Positions 19,402 through 27,750 of a stretch of DNA of 64,000 bases are shown piece after piece. Each line of letters begins with the position of its first letter. Positions within the stretch are counted from its first letter, which is position 1. This DNA comes from an uncultured Granulosicoccaceae bacterium. Lineage in GTDB: Bacteria; Pseudomonadota; Gammaproteobacteria; Granulosicoccales; Granulosicoccaceae. Where the stretch lies: contig CALGND010000142.1 of assembly GCA_937958675.1 (NCBI GenBank), forward strand, positions 1-64,000, read 5' to 3'. Made by a program: the position numbers and the translations under genes. The notes beneath the pieces are model-generated. The model saw only the letters and a program-made list of their open reading frames with translations. It ran no database searches and had not been told where the DNA came from.

Positions 19402-19944
19402 CTAGCGCTCATCTTGCTTATAACTTAAGCGGTACTCTCTAAAACCAACATACAAACCAGATGCAACAACGATAATCACACCTACCACCATTGTCACACC
19501 CGTACCGGGTTGTAAAATAATCAGTGTGCCGACAAAACCGACCAACACCGCTAGCCAACGCCGCCAACCAACAGGCTCCCCCAACATTGGTGCCGATAGC
19601 GCGGTAACAATCAATGGAAAGCAAGACATCACTACATGCTTCTCGGCCAAGCCAAGAAAGCGTATGGCGTAGGCAAACAAGCCCATCTCAAAGACCAAAA
19701 CCGACACCCTGGCAATTTGCATCAGCGGGCGCTTGGATCGGATTGAGGCGGATAGCGCGCCGCGCCACGATAGATAAATCGTCACAAACAAGGTAAACGC
19801 CACAAACCTGACGAACAGAATTTGGCCAACCGGTATCATTATCGTTAGCTTTTTGGTCACCGCATCCTGTACGGCAAAAATGACAGTGGCTACAACGAGA
19901 AATAGTATCCCTACGAGCGCGTTAGATTGTTGCGAACTGTGCAT
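19402..19944 (-). CDS. EamA/DMT-superfamily transporter with internal deletion
   Basis: The frame runs from ATG 19944; an upstream TTG is less likely. The product is 180 residues, while EamA transporters are usually about 290-300 with two five-helix repeats. The first repeat is complete through GWRRWLAVLVGFVGTLIILQ. The sequence then jumps to VGVIIVVASGLYVGFREYR, the family's usual last helix and tail. So roughly 110 residues of the second repeat appear lost without a frameshift. It may be a half-size transporter that dimerises, or a decaying gene. Substrate unknown. Confidence 0.7.
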   Translation of the reverse strand: MHSSQQSNALVGILFLVVATVIFAVQDAVTKKLTIMIPVGQILFVRFVAFTLFVTIYLSWRGALSASIRSKRPLMQIARVSVLVFEMGLFAYAIRFLGLAEKHVVMSCFPLIVTALSAPMLGEPVGWRRWLAVLVGFVGTLIILQPGTGVTMVVGVIIVVASGLYVGFREYRLSYKQDER

Positions 19945-20009
19945 GCAGTGCAATTGTTATAGCAATTCCAGTATGCTAGCAGCAAAAGTAATAGACAACA
20001 GGACATCCG

Positions 20010-20297
20010 GTGCCCATACCAATCCCCAACCTTGTACTCATGCTGCTGATCGGAATCGTATTCGGTGGCGTCGCTGCGGTCGTCTTACGCGGCAAACGTA
20101 GCGTTTTTGTCATCAACATATTGCTAGGCATTATTGGTGCAACAGTGGGCGCGTTTTTCCCTGTCATCATGGGCCAATCATTAGTCGTTGATGTCAGCAC
20201 ACCCGACTACCTGGTTCGTGCGCTGATGGGCTCTTTTATGTTGGTGCTAATTGCCAGCTTGTTTCGTTCTGCCAAGCCACCCCCAATCAACAGGTAA
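20010..20297 (+). CDS. GlsB/YeaQ/YmgE-family small membrane protein
   Basis: The 95-residue protein has three predicted membrane helices and the glycine-rich pattern of the 'transglycosylase-associated' family (LIGIVFGGVAAVVLRG, LLGIIGATVGAFF). The GTG start is supported by AGGAC upstream. Family members are stress-related envelope proteins of unclear function. It ends 6 bp before the PaaG-like gene, so the two may share a transcript. Confidence 0.8.
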   Translation: MPIPIPNLVLMLLIGIVFGGVAAVVLRGKRSVFVINILLGIIGATVGAFFPVIMGQSLVVDVSTPDYLVRALMGSFMLVLIASLFRSAKPPPINR

Positions 20298-20303
20298 ATA
20301 ATC

Positions 20304-21089
20304 GTGAATACTGTGCCCGCCTATAACACGATAGCTTATGCCGAATTCGATGGCGTAATAAAGTTAACACTCAACCGTCCTGACAAGCTCAATAGCTTCA
20401 CGTCAGAAATGCACGCCGAGCTAAAAGACGCACTGAACAAAGTGTCCACGTCGGAGTCAGCTCGCTGCCTGGTGTTAACTGGTTCTGGCCGAGGGTTTTG
20501 CGCCGGCCAAGATCTATCCGATCTCGACTTAAACGCCTTGGGTGATGTGGTAACCGAACACTACAACCCGTTGATTAAAACCATCACGTCTTTAAATATG
20601 CCTGTCATCGCAAGCGTAAATGGTGTTGCCGCCGGCGCTGGCGCTAACCTGGCTCTCGCATGCGACATTGTTTTGGCCGCCGAATCGGCTAAGTTTATCC
20701 AATCGTTTAATCATGTCGGCCTAGTGCCTGATGCTGGTGGCACCTGGAGCTTGCCCAGATTGATTGGCTTACCTCGCGCAATGGCAATTGCTATGACAGG
20801 CGAAGCCGTTTCCGCGAAAACAGCTGAACAATGGGGAATGATCTGGCGCAGTGTAGCCGATGACGCATTAGAATCAGAAACCGCCCAATTGGCTCAAACC
20901 TTAGCCAATCAAGCCACTACCGGCTTGGCTTTTACCAAACAGCTACTGCGGCAAAGCTTGGAACACACGCTCGATGAGCAACTTAAGCTGGAGGGTGATT
21001 TCCAGCAAGCTGCCAGCAAAACCGCTGATTTTCAAGAAGGCGTCGACGCATTCCTAAACAAGCGAAAGCCCCATTTTACCGGGCGCTAA
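20304..21089 (+). CDS. paaG: Enoyl-CoA hydratase/isomerase, PaaG-like
   Basis: The 261-residue crotonase-fold protein shows LTLNRPDKLNSF, the oxyanion-hole segments GRGFCAGQDL and VNGVAAGAGANLAL, and DAGGTWSLPR. It resembles PaaG along its length, including the C-terminal DFQEGVDAFLNKRKPHFTG. PaaG isomerises ring-1,2-epoxyphenylacetyl-CoA to the oxepin and can also act on unsaturated fatty acyl-CoAs. No other phenylacetate gene is in the window, so its role could be general beta-oxidation. The start is GTG. Confidence 0.82.
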   Translation: MNTVPAYNTIAYAEFDGVIKLTLNRPDKLNSFTSEMHAELKDALNKVSTSESARCLVLTGSGRGFCAGQDLSDLDLNALGDVVTEHYNPLIKTITSLNMPVIASVNGVAAGAGANLALACDIVLAAESAKFIQSFNHVGLVPDAGGTWSLPRLIGLPRAMAIAMTGEAVSAKTAEQWGMIWRSVADDALESETAQLAQTLANQATTGLAFTKQLLRQSLEHTLDEQLKLEGDFQQAASKTADFQEGVDAFLNKRKPHFTGR

Positions 21090-21381
21090 CGCCTCGTAAA
21101 CTGTCGATCACTTAGCAGAATTCACAAAGCCTCTTACGGCTTTGCCTGCTGCATGCCGCCCACTGTTAGAGGGCTGACCCACCTCCACCAATCGTCAGTT
21201 AAACGATACCCAGCAATTGGGTGAGCCGCTGGTGGAAATGTGTCGTTATCCAACCGGAGAATGTCGCCTGTAGGGGTATTGTTCAAGAACCCGCCGTTGT
21301 AAGCTGCGGTCAGACTATAATCTGGGCAGTGATGGCCAGCACGTTGCTTAGCACTACTGTTATTAATGAGAGAGAATACCA
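21090..21381 (+). other. Intergenic region ahead of the corrinoid gene cluster
   Basis: 292 bp without a convincing gene. CAAAGCC (21125-21131) pairs with GGCTTTG (21138-21144) around a six-base loop and could end the paaG transcript, though no T-run follows. A perfect TATAAT lies at 21316-21321, 60 bp before the corrinoid ATG; I see no good -35 at standard spacing, so the promoter may need an activator. An 82-residue minus-strand frame here has no recognisable motif. I see no cobalamin-riboswitch B12 box. Confidence 0.4.
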
Positions 21382-22092
21382 ATGACAGACGAAGACAACT
21401 TTGACGACGAAGAAGAGATCATCCTGTCGGAGCTCAATGATGAAGAGCTTACCGAACAAATGCATGACGATCTCTACAACGGTTTAAAAGAGGAAATCGA
21501 AGAAGGTACCAACATCCTGCTTGAACGCGGCTGGGGTCCTGACAAAGTGCTCAACGATGCCTTGGTAGAAGGCATGCGTATTGTTGGCATTGATTTCCGC
21601 GATGGCATCTTGTTCGTGCCTGAGGTCCTCATGGCGGCAAACGCAATGAAAGGCGGCATGGCCATATTGCGCCCATTACTGGCGGAAACCGGTGCTGAGT
21701 CAATCGGTAAGGTAGTTATTGGTACAGTCAAAGGTGATATCCATGACATCGGTAAAAACCTAGTCGGCATGATGCTCGAAGGTGCAGGTTTCGAAGTATT
21801 CGATATCGGTATCAATAACCCAGTTGAAGACTACCTAGCAGCCCTTGAAGAGCACAAACCAGAAATTCTTGGTATGTCTGCACTGCTCACAACCACAATG
21901 CCTTATATGAAGGTCGTTATCGACACCTTAAAAGAACAAGGCATGCGTGATGATTTTATCGTGTTGGTTGGCGGCGCTCCGTTAAATGAAGAGTTTGGCG
22001 AAGCGGTAGGTGCTGATGCCTACTGTCGTGATGCAGCGGTAGCCGTTGAAACGGCTAAAACGCTCATAGCTGAGAAACGCGCAGCAAGCTAA
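21382..22092 (+). CDS. Corrinoid (cobalamin-binding) protein of a methyltransferase system
   Basis: The product is 236 residues. After an acidic N-terminal segment comes a four-helix cap domain (DLYNGLKEEIEEGTNILLERG) and a Rossmann-type B12 domain. Its cobalt-ligand motif is GDIHDIGKN (His ~120), followed by GMSALLTTTMPYM and VGGAPLNEEF. It is the methyl carrier between an MttB-type methyltransferase and acceptor enzymes. The first 41 residues hold 19 Asp/Glu and one Lys. It is the first gene of a plus-strand run that continues with the folate and reactivation enzymes. Confidence 0.95.
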   Translation: MTDEDNFDDEEEIILSELNDEELTEQMHDDLYNGLKEEIEEGTNILLERGWGPDKVLNDALVEGMRIVGIDFRDGILFVPEVLMAANAMKGGMAILRPLLAETGAESIGKVVIGTVKGDIHDIGKNLVGMMLEGAGFEVFDIGINNPVEDYLAALEEHKPEILGMSALLTTTMPYMKVVIDTLKEQGMRDDFIVLVGGAPLNEEFGEAVGADAYCRDAAVAVETAKTLIAEKRAAS

Positions 22093-22130
22093 TCGCTTGC
22101 TGCAGTTTGCCACACGGTGCGCTGACACCC

Positions 22131-22733
22131 ATGCAAAAAACCACCTTGGTCATTGCATGCGGTGCACTCTCCCATGAGTTAGTTGCACTTGCACGTGCTA
22201 ACCATTGGGAACACATCGACATACAATGCCTACCAGCGCACTGGCATAACACACCAGATAAAATCACTCCCGGCGTTGAAAACAAAATAATTGACAATCG
22301 CGATCACTTTGATCGCATCCTAGTGGCCTATGGAGACTGCGGTAGCGGTGGACAACTCGACGCCATGCTTACCAAATACAACGATGTCGAACGCCTACCG
22401 GGTGCGCATTGTTACTCCTTCTTTGCCGGCAAAGAAAGTTTTGAGCAGTTCAGCGAAGATGATATCGGTACCTTCTACTTAACTGACTACCTTGCTGAAC
22501 ACTTTGATCGTTTAATCCTTGACGAATTAGGCATAAAGGAACATCCAGAGCTGCGCGATATGTACTTTGGTAATTACACCCACGTATTGTATTTAGCGCA
22601 AACAGAAGACGAGGCCAAGCTTGAAAAAGCCAAGATTGCAGCTAACACACTTGGCTTAACTCTTAAAGTTCACTACACCGGCCTGACGCCATTTAAAGAC
22701 GCCTTACAGGGCATCAAAATAGTGTCGACCTAA
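22131..22733 (+). CDS. DUF1638 family protein
   Basis: The start is ATG 22131 (MQKTTLVIACGAL); an upstream TTG is less likely. The 200-residue product has the DUF1638 pattern: an ACGAL opening, ILVAYGDCGSGGQLDAML in the middle with a Cys in a Gly-rich loop, and a conserved GAHCYSFFAGKE stretch. The family is uncharacterised. Its members often sit beside corrinoid methyltransferase genes, as here (38 bp downstream of the corrinoid gene). A role in corrinoid handling or cofactor loading is possible but not shown. Confidence 0.8.
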   Translation: MQKTTLVIACGALSHELVALARANHWEHIDIQCLPAHWHNTPDKITPGVENKIIDNRDHFDRILVAYGDCGSGGQLDAMLTKYNDVERLPGAHCYSFFAGKESFEQFSEDDIGTFYLTDYLAEHFDRLILDELGIKEHPELRDMYFGNYTHVLYLAQTEDEAKLEKAKIAANTLGLTLKVHYTGLTPFKDALQGIKIVST

Positions 22734-22783
22734 CTCACTCTTTACTAAACGCAGAACGACTGCGTAATGACAGCGGAAAAATC

Positions 22784-23095
22784 ATGGCTGAATTGATCAC
22801 TATCTATTGGCGAGATATCCCTTCTCAGGTGTTGGCAAAAGCGGGCCGAAAGACTTCAAAGAAAATGCTCAGCGCGCGATTTCAAGAAGCAATCGATCGG
22901 GCCGCTATGCGCGCCGGCAAGGGCTCGAGTGATGCCTATATGGAAGATTGGGAACGTAAGCGCGCCAAGTGCGATGGGGACCTAGAGGCCGCAGCTGAGG
23001 AGGCCGCTGCCGCTTTGGAGAATGCCTTTAGTGACGAATATCTAGAAAGTGTCGTCAAAGCAAAAGGGATTGCGGAAAACGCAAAACCAGTTTGA
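22784..23095 (+). CDS. 'Virulence factor' family small protein (PF13769-like)
   Basis: The 103-residue protein starts MAELITIYWRDIPSQV, then KAGRKTSKKMLSARFQEAIDRAA, a pattern I associate with the small family named 'virulence factor'. The name says nothing about function here. It lies within the methyl-transfer operon between DUF1638 and the MetV-like gene. The C-terminal half is an amphipathic Ala/Glu helix. Its conserved position suggests a structural or assembly role in the pathway, which is an inference from context. Confidence 0.65.
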   Translation: MAELITIYWRDIPSQVLAKAGRKTSKKMLSARFQEAIDRAAMRAGKGSSDAYMEDWERKRAKCDGDLEAAAEEAAAALENAFSDEYLESVVKAKGIAENAKPV

Positions 23096-23114
23096 TGAAC
23101 TCGAGCTAATAAAC

Positions 23115-23591
23115 ATGTATCGACTCAGGTTATGGTCTGTTAAAAACGCTGGACTGATGGAGAAAACCTATCAGCTAGTGGAGCGCGTGCTTGTTGCAAT
23201 GGCACCCGTATTTGAGGTTATAGGCTACGATCGAGTTGAAAAACCTGTTGCCTTTATCGAGCGCGGCATCAAGGGTGCGTTGTTTGATTGTCAGATGTGC
23301 GGCCAATGTGCTTTAAGCAGCACTGGTATGTCATGCCCAATGAATTGTCCAAAAGAAATACGCAATGGCCCATGCGGCGGCGTACGCCCTGACGGCTTCT
23401 GTGAGATTAAACCCGAAATGCGCTGTGTATGGGTTGAAGCCTGGGATGGCAGTCAAAGAATGAAAAATGGTGATGAAATAAAAACCATACAATTTGCAGT
23501 CGATCATCGCCTTAAAGGCAGTTCGTCGTGGTTAAGCGTGGCTCGGGAAAAAACCGAACCCTCTGCGACGGCAACCGGCAGTGAGGGTTAA
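23115..23591 (+). CDS. MetV-like methylene-THF reductase partner (MTHFR_C domain)
   Basis: The start is taken at ATG 23115 (MYRLRLWSVKN); an upstream reading would overlap the previous gene. The 158-residue protein carries a dense cysteine motif: CQMCGQCALSS, CPMNCPKEIRNGPCGG, GFCEIKP and RCVW. This pattern is shared with the MTHFR_C/MetV subunit of Moorella-type MetFV, which binds Fe-S/zinc centres. It lies 3 bp before a MetF-like gene. It probably lets MetF exchange electrons with a carrier other than NAD(P)H. Confidence 0.82.
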   Translation: MYRLRLWSVKNAGLMEKTYQLVERVLVAMAPVFEVIGYDRVEKPVAFIERGIKGALFDCQMCGQCALSSTGMSCPMNCPKEIRNGPCGGVRPDGFCEIKPEMRCVWVEAWDGSQRMKNGDEIKTIQFAVDHRLKGSSSWLSVAREKTEPSATATGSEG

Positions 23592-23594
23592 CTA

Positions 23595-24623
23595 ATGTAC
23601 GAAGATGAGCCCGTTCCCGGATACCCCTTGCCCATTCGCGAAGGTCATACCTCTCCGGGGCGCCTCGAACGGGTGCTCCGTGAAGGACACTTTGCCGTAA
23701 CCAGCGAACTCGCACCGCCCGACTCAGCCGATCCGAACCAGGTTTACGAACGCGCCGCCATTTTTGATGGCTATGTCGACGCGATAAACGCGACCGATGG
23801 TAGTGGTGCACATTGTCATATGAGTAGCTCGTCAGTTTGTGCTTTGCTTACGCGCTTGGGTTATTCGCTTATCCAACAAATCTCTTGCCGCGATAAAAAT
23901 CGTATTGCCATCCAAGGCGATATTCTTGGTGGTGCTGCTATGGGTGTAGCCAATATGTTGTGTCTGTCAGGCGACGGCGTGCAAACCGGCGACCACCCAC
24001 AAGCTAAACCAGTATTTGATCTTGACTGCATGTCACTACTCGAAATCGCCCGAACCATGCGTGATGAATCCACATTCCAAAGTGGCCGCAAACTGGATTC
24101 TCCACCGAGGGTGTTTTTGGGCGCTGCTGCTAATCCCTTCGTTGAGCCCTATGATTGGCGTCCATTACGCTTAGCTAAAAAAATAGTGGCTGGCGCGCAA
24201 TTTATTCAAACACAATATTGCTACGACATTGATCGTCTAAAGCAATACATGCAAGTGGCTAGAGATAACGGCTTGGACGAAAAGGTTTTTATGTTGGTGG
24301 GGGTAGGCCCCATGGCCTCAGCTCGCACAGCAAATTGGATTCGCAACAATGTACCGGGCGTTCATATCCCCGATGCAGTGATCGATCGCCTTAGTGGCGC
24401 TGACGATCAAAAGCAGGAAGGCATTAATCTTTGCGTTGATCTGATTCAGGAAATTCGCGAAATTAAAGGCGTAAACGGCGTGCATATTATGGCTTATCGC
24501 CAAGAACACGCCGTACCCAAAATTGTCGAGCGCTCAGGCGTGCTCGATGGCAGAACACCTTGGCACCCTAAACTTTACAAAGGTGATGCGAGCGTGCAAC
24601 AACAAATGGATTCATACGAATGA
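23595..24623 (+). CDS. Methylenetetrahydrofolate reductase (MetF-like catalytic subunit)
   Basis: The 342-residue TIM-barrel flavoprotein has the MTHFR elements AVTSELAPPDSADP (with the conserved Glu), SCRDKNRIAIQGDILGG, MLCLSGDG and FIQTQYCYD. It is longer than E. coli MetF (~296) and adjacent to a MetV-like subunit. In this setting it probably runs oxidatively, turning methyl-THF made by the neighbouring methyltransferase into methylene-THF. The last four bases overlap the next start (ATGA), so the two are tightly coupled. Confidence 0.88.
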   Translation: MYEDEPVPGYPLPIREGHTSPGRLERVLREGHFAVTSELAPPDSADPNQVYERAAIFDGYVDAINATDGSGAHCHMSSSSVCALLTRLGYSLIQQISCRDKNRIAIQGDILGGAAMGVANMLCLSGDGVQTGDHPQAKPVFDLDCMSLLEIARTMRDESTFQSGRKLDSPPRVFLGAAANPFVEPYDWRPLRLAKKIVAGAQFIQTQYCYDIDRLKQYMQVARDNGLDEKVFMLVGVGPMASARTANWIRNNVPGVHIPDAVIDRLSGADDQKQEGINLCVDLIQEIREIKGVNGVHIMAYRQEHAVPKIVERSGVLDGRTPWHPKLYKGDASVQQQMDSYE

Positions 24624-25525
24624 CCGACACAATTATTAGCTCCGCCACACGCGAACACATCATCGGTGATGATCGCGCCTTCACCATTATTGGCGAGCGC
24701 ATCAATCCTACGGGGCGTAAAATACTCGCCGAAGAAATGAAAAACGGCGATTTCAGCCGCGTTGAATCAGATGCCTTAGCACAAGTGGCAGCGGGCGCAC
24801 AAATGCTAGATGTTAATGCGGGAATTCCGTTGGCTGACGAACCAGCCATCTTGGCAAAGTCCATCCAGTTAGTTCAGTCCATTACCGACACACCTATTTC
24901 AATCGACTCTTCCATAATCGAAGCGCTTGAGGCAGGCCTAGCAGTTTATCAAGGCAAGGCATTGGTTAACTCAGTTACGGGCGAAGATGAAAACCTTGAA
25001 AGAGTATTACCACTGGTGGCAAAGTATGGTGCCGCAGTGGTCGCCATCTCTAACGACGAAACAGGCATCTCCGAAGATCCAGATGTCCGTTTTGATGTAG
25101 CGAAGAAAATCGTTAATCGTGCATCTGATTATGGCATTGGACCAGAAGACATCGTTATCGATCCCTTAGTGATGCCAATCGGTGCAATGCGTTACGCAGG
25201 TCGCCAGGTGTTTGATATTTTGGGGCGTATCCGCAAAGAACTAAAATGCAACACAACCTGTGGCGCATCTAACATTAGCTTCGGTTTGCCAGAGCGCAAC
25301 GGTATCAATGGCGCGTTTTTGACGATGGCTGCCAGTGCTGGCATGACATCTGCCATTACAAACCCTTGCCACGAAGAAGTTATGCGCGCTGTAATGGCCG
25401 CGGACGTACTGATGGGCAATGATGCGGATTGCTTGGCCTGGATTCGTAAATATCGCCAACCGGCCGCAGAAGGCGAAGTTGGCGCCCGCGGCCGTCGCCC
25501 AACACGTCGACGCCGTCCAAGCTAA
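24620..25525 (+). CDS. Methyltetrahydrofolate:corrinoid methyltransferase (DHPS-like)
   Basis: The 301-residue pterin-binding TIM barrel shows FTIIGERINPTGRK, MLDVNAGIP, ISIDSS, LVNSVTGED and CGASNISFGLPER. These are the folate-binding motifs of MeTr/AcsE and of the MetH folate domain. In this cluster it should move methyl groups between the corrinoid protein and THF. The C-terminus ends in a basic tail, GARGRRPTRRRRPS (7 Arg in 14 residues), outside the barrel. Similar tails occur on three other enzymes of the island. Confidence 0.9.
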   Translation: MTDTIISSATREHIIGDDRAFTIIGERINPTGRKILAEEMKNGDFSRVESDALAQVAAGAQMLDVNAGIPLADEPAILAKSIQLVQSITDTPISIDSSIIEALEAGLAVYQGKALVNSVTGEDENLERVLPLVAKYGAAVVAISNDETGISEDPDVRFDVAKKIVNRASDYGIGPEDIVIDPLVMPIGAMRYAGRQVFDILGRIRKELKCNTTCGASNISFGLPERNGINGAFLTMAASAGMTSAITNPCHEEVMRAVMAADVLMGNDADCLAWIRKYRQPAAEGEVGARGRRPTRRRRPS

Positions 25526-25538
25526 GAGAACATACGCA

Positions 25539-27572
25539 ATGAGCGACACTCCGGCATCAGCACAAGTTGTATTCACACCTAGCGGCAAACGCGGCACGTT
25601 CGAGGTCGGTACATCTATCCTCGACGCGGCACGCACACTAGGCGTTGATCTGGATACAGTTTGTGGCGGCCGTGGCTTATGTGGTCGTTGCCAGATACTG
25701 TGCTCCGAGGGCGATTTTTCAAAACACAACATTGTGTCCAGCGCCGACAGCTTAGGTGAAGGCACAAAAGTAGAGGCGCGCTACCAACGGATCAACGGAG
25801 ATTTCCCAACTGGTCGTCGCTTAGGCTGCCAAGCCAAGATTCTTGGCGATCTGGTGGTCGATGTACCACCTGAGAGCCAAGTACACAAGCAAGTGGTTAG
25901 AAAAGCCGCCGACCACGCGAACATCACGCTCAACCCAGCCATACGGTTACATGTGGTCGATGTTGAGGAACCCGACATGCACGACCCCTCCGGCGATCTA
26001 CGCAGGCTTAAAAACGCGCTGAAGAGCGAGTGGGATCGCGATAATCTGCGCGCCGATCTAAACTTACTGCATACACTGCAAGGCATATTGCGAAAAGGCA
26101 AATGGCAAGTCAGCGCAGCCGTCCACGATGACGGTCGCATCCTCGCCCTATGGCCTGGCTATAAAGAATCAATTTACGGTGTTGCTATCGATGTGGGTTC
26201 AACCACCATCGCAGCGCATTTGTCGAATCTAATCACCGGCGATGTGCTCGCCAGTAGTGGTGCAATGAACCCACAAATTCGATTTGGCGAAGATCTTATG
26301 AGCCGCGTTTCATATGTGATGATGAATCCAGGCGGCGATGTCGAAATGACTGATGCCGTTCGAGAGGCAATTAACGGCTTACTTGACGATGTCGCAAGCG
26401 AAGCTGAAATCGATGTCAGCGATATCCTCGACATAACCTTTGTTGCTAACCCTGTCATGCATCACCTACTGTTAGGTATCGATCCGGTTGAACTCGGTGG
26501 CGCGCCATTTGCGCTGACTACTGATGAAGCACTGAATTTACCCGCGCGTGAAATGGGTATCGTCGCGCACGAAAACACGCAAGCTTATTTACTACCTTGT
26601 ATCGCTGGCCATGTTGGCGCTGATACCGCTGGCGTAATCTTATGCGAGCAACCGCAGTCGCTGGACGAGCTAACTTTGTTAGTTGACGTAGGCACCAATG
26701 CCGAGATCGTATTAGGCAACAGCCAACGCATGCTTGCCTGCTCTAGCCCAACCGGCCCTGCCTTTGAAGGTGCACAAATAAGTGGCGGCCAACGCGCAGC
26801 CCCCGGTGCCATCGAACGCGTAAGAATAAACCCAGAAACACTTGAGCCTCGTTTTAGCGTGATTGGTAGCGAGCTTTGGTCTGACGAACCAGGCTTTGCC
26901 GATAGCATCGCTAGCACAGGTGTCACTGGCATTTGTGGCTCCGGTATTATCGAAATAGTAGCCGAGATGTTTTTAGCTGGCATCATTGATACTGATGGTG
27001 TTGTGCAAGGCAACCTCGCTGAACGCTCAAGCCGTATCATTGCAGATGACCGAACGTTCTCTTATCTAATGCACGAAGGCGAAGTTAACATTCGCATCAC
27101 GCAAAACGATGTGCGGCAAATCCAGCTAGCCAAAGCTGCACTATATGCTGGTGTTCGCCTACTCATGGACCGGCTTGAAGTAGACAAGGTTGATCGTATT
27201 CGCCTAGCCGGAGCATTTGGTAGCCATATCGATGTTAAGTACGCAATGGTATTAGGGCTCATCCCCGACTGCGAATTAGATAACGTTGCAAGCGCAGGAA
27301 ACGCAGCGGGCACGGGTGCACGTATCGCACTACTAGATACTGATTCACGCAAGCAAATCGAAGAGCTAGTACGTAAGGTTGAGAAAATTGAAACCGCAGT
27401 AGAACCCGCGTTCCAGGAACATTTCGTACAAGCCATGGCATTCCCACATAAAACAGCTGAGTTTCCAGAACTTGCGAAGGTTGTGACCTTACCGGCGCGC
27501 ACTGCATCAGTTGAAGGTGCTGCACAGCGAGGGCGTAAATCAAGACGCCGTGCACGACAGGCACGCGAGTAG
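25539..27572 (+). CDS. RACo-type corrinoid reactivase (2Fe-2S ferredoxin + ASKHA)
   Basis: The start is ATG 25539; a longer frame would overlap the methyltransferase gene by more than 100 bp. The 677-residue product has an N-terminal [2Fe-2S] ferredoxin domain with C-x5-C-x2-C (CGGRGLCGRC) and a later Cys in RRLGCQAK. A linker follows, then an actin-like ATPase domain with YGVAIDVGSTTIAAH, TLLVDVGTNAEIV and RLAGAFGSHID. RACo proteins use ATP and an electron to return oxidised Co(II) corrinoid protein to Co(I). It ends in a basic tail (RGRKSRRRARQARE). Confidence 0.92.
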   Translation: MSDTPASAQVVFTPSGKRGTFEVGTSILDAARTLGVDLDTVCGGRGLCGRCQILCSEGDFSKHNIVSSADSLGEGTKVEARYQRINGDFPTGRRLGCQAKILGDLVVDVPPESQVHKQVVRKAADHANITLNPAIRLHVVDVEEPDMHDPSGDLRRLKNALKSEWDRDNLRADLNLLHTLQGILRKGKWQVSAAVHDDGRILALWPGYKESIYGVAIDVGSTTIAAHLSNLITGDVLASSGAMNPQIRFGEDLMSRVSYVMMNPGGDVEMTDAVREAINGLLDDVASEAEIDVSDILDITFVANPVMHHLLLGIDPVELGGAPFALTTDEALNLPAREMGIVAHENTQAYLLPCIAGHVGADTAGVILCEQPQSLDELTLLVDVGTNAEIVLGNSQRMLACSSPTGPAFEGAQISGGQRAAPGAIERVRINPETLEPRFSVIGSELWSDEPGFADSIASTGVTGICGSGIIEIVAEMFLAGIIDTDGVVQGNLAERSSRIIADDRTFSYLMHEGEVNIRITQNDVRQIQLAKAALYAGVRLLMDRLEVDKVDRIRLAGAFGSHIDVKYAMVLGLIPDCELDNVASAGNAAGTGARIALLDTDSRKQIEELVRKVEKIETAVEPAFQEHFVQAMAFPHKTAEFPELAKVVTLPARTASVEGAAQRGRKSRRRARQARE

Positions 27573-27750
27573 TTCTAGTAACAACTTGCAATTACTATTT
27601 GAGCTAAGCACTGCCCCTACGAAACAGATTTGCTCAATTGGATCCTCGCACGTGAAGATGACGATAGATGCCTTAGCAACAAGGAATCATCGACGCACCT
27701 CGCAGCACACGTTATGATGCTTCCACTAATACACAGCTAACGTCATATTA

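Noticed and set aside
21090-21381. Cobalamin riboswitch ahead of the corrinoid gene
   Set aside because: No B12-box-like sequence or characteristic fold was found by eye.
21134-21382. 82-residue minus-strand frame before the corrinoid gene
   Set aside because: No motif, no good start site, and it covers the expected promoter region of the corrinoid gene.
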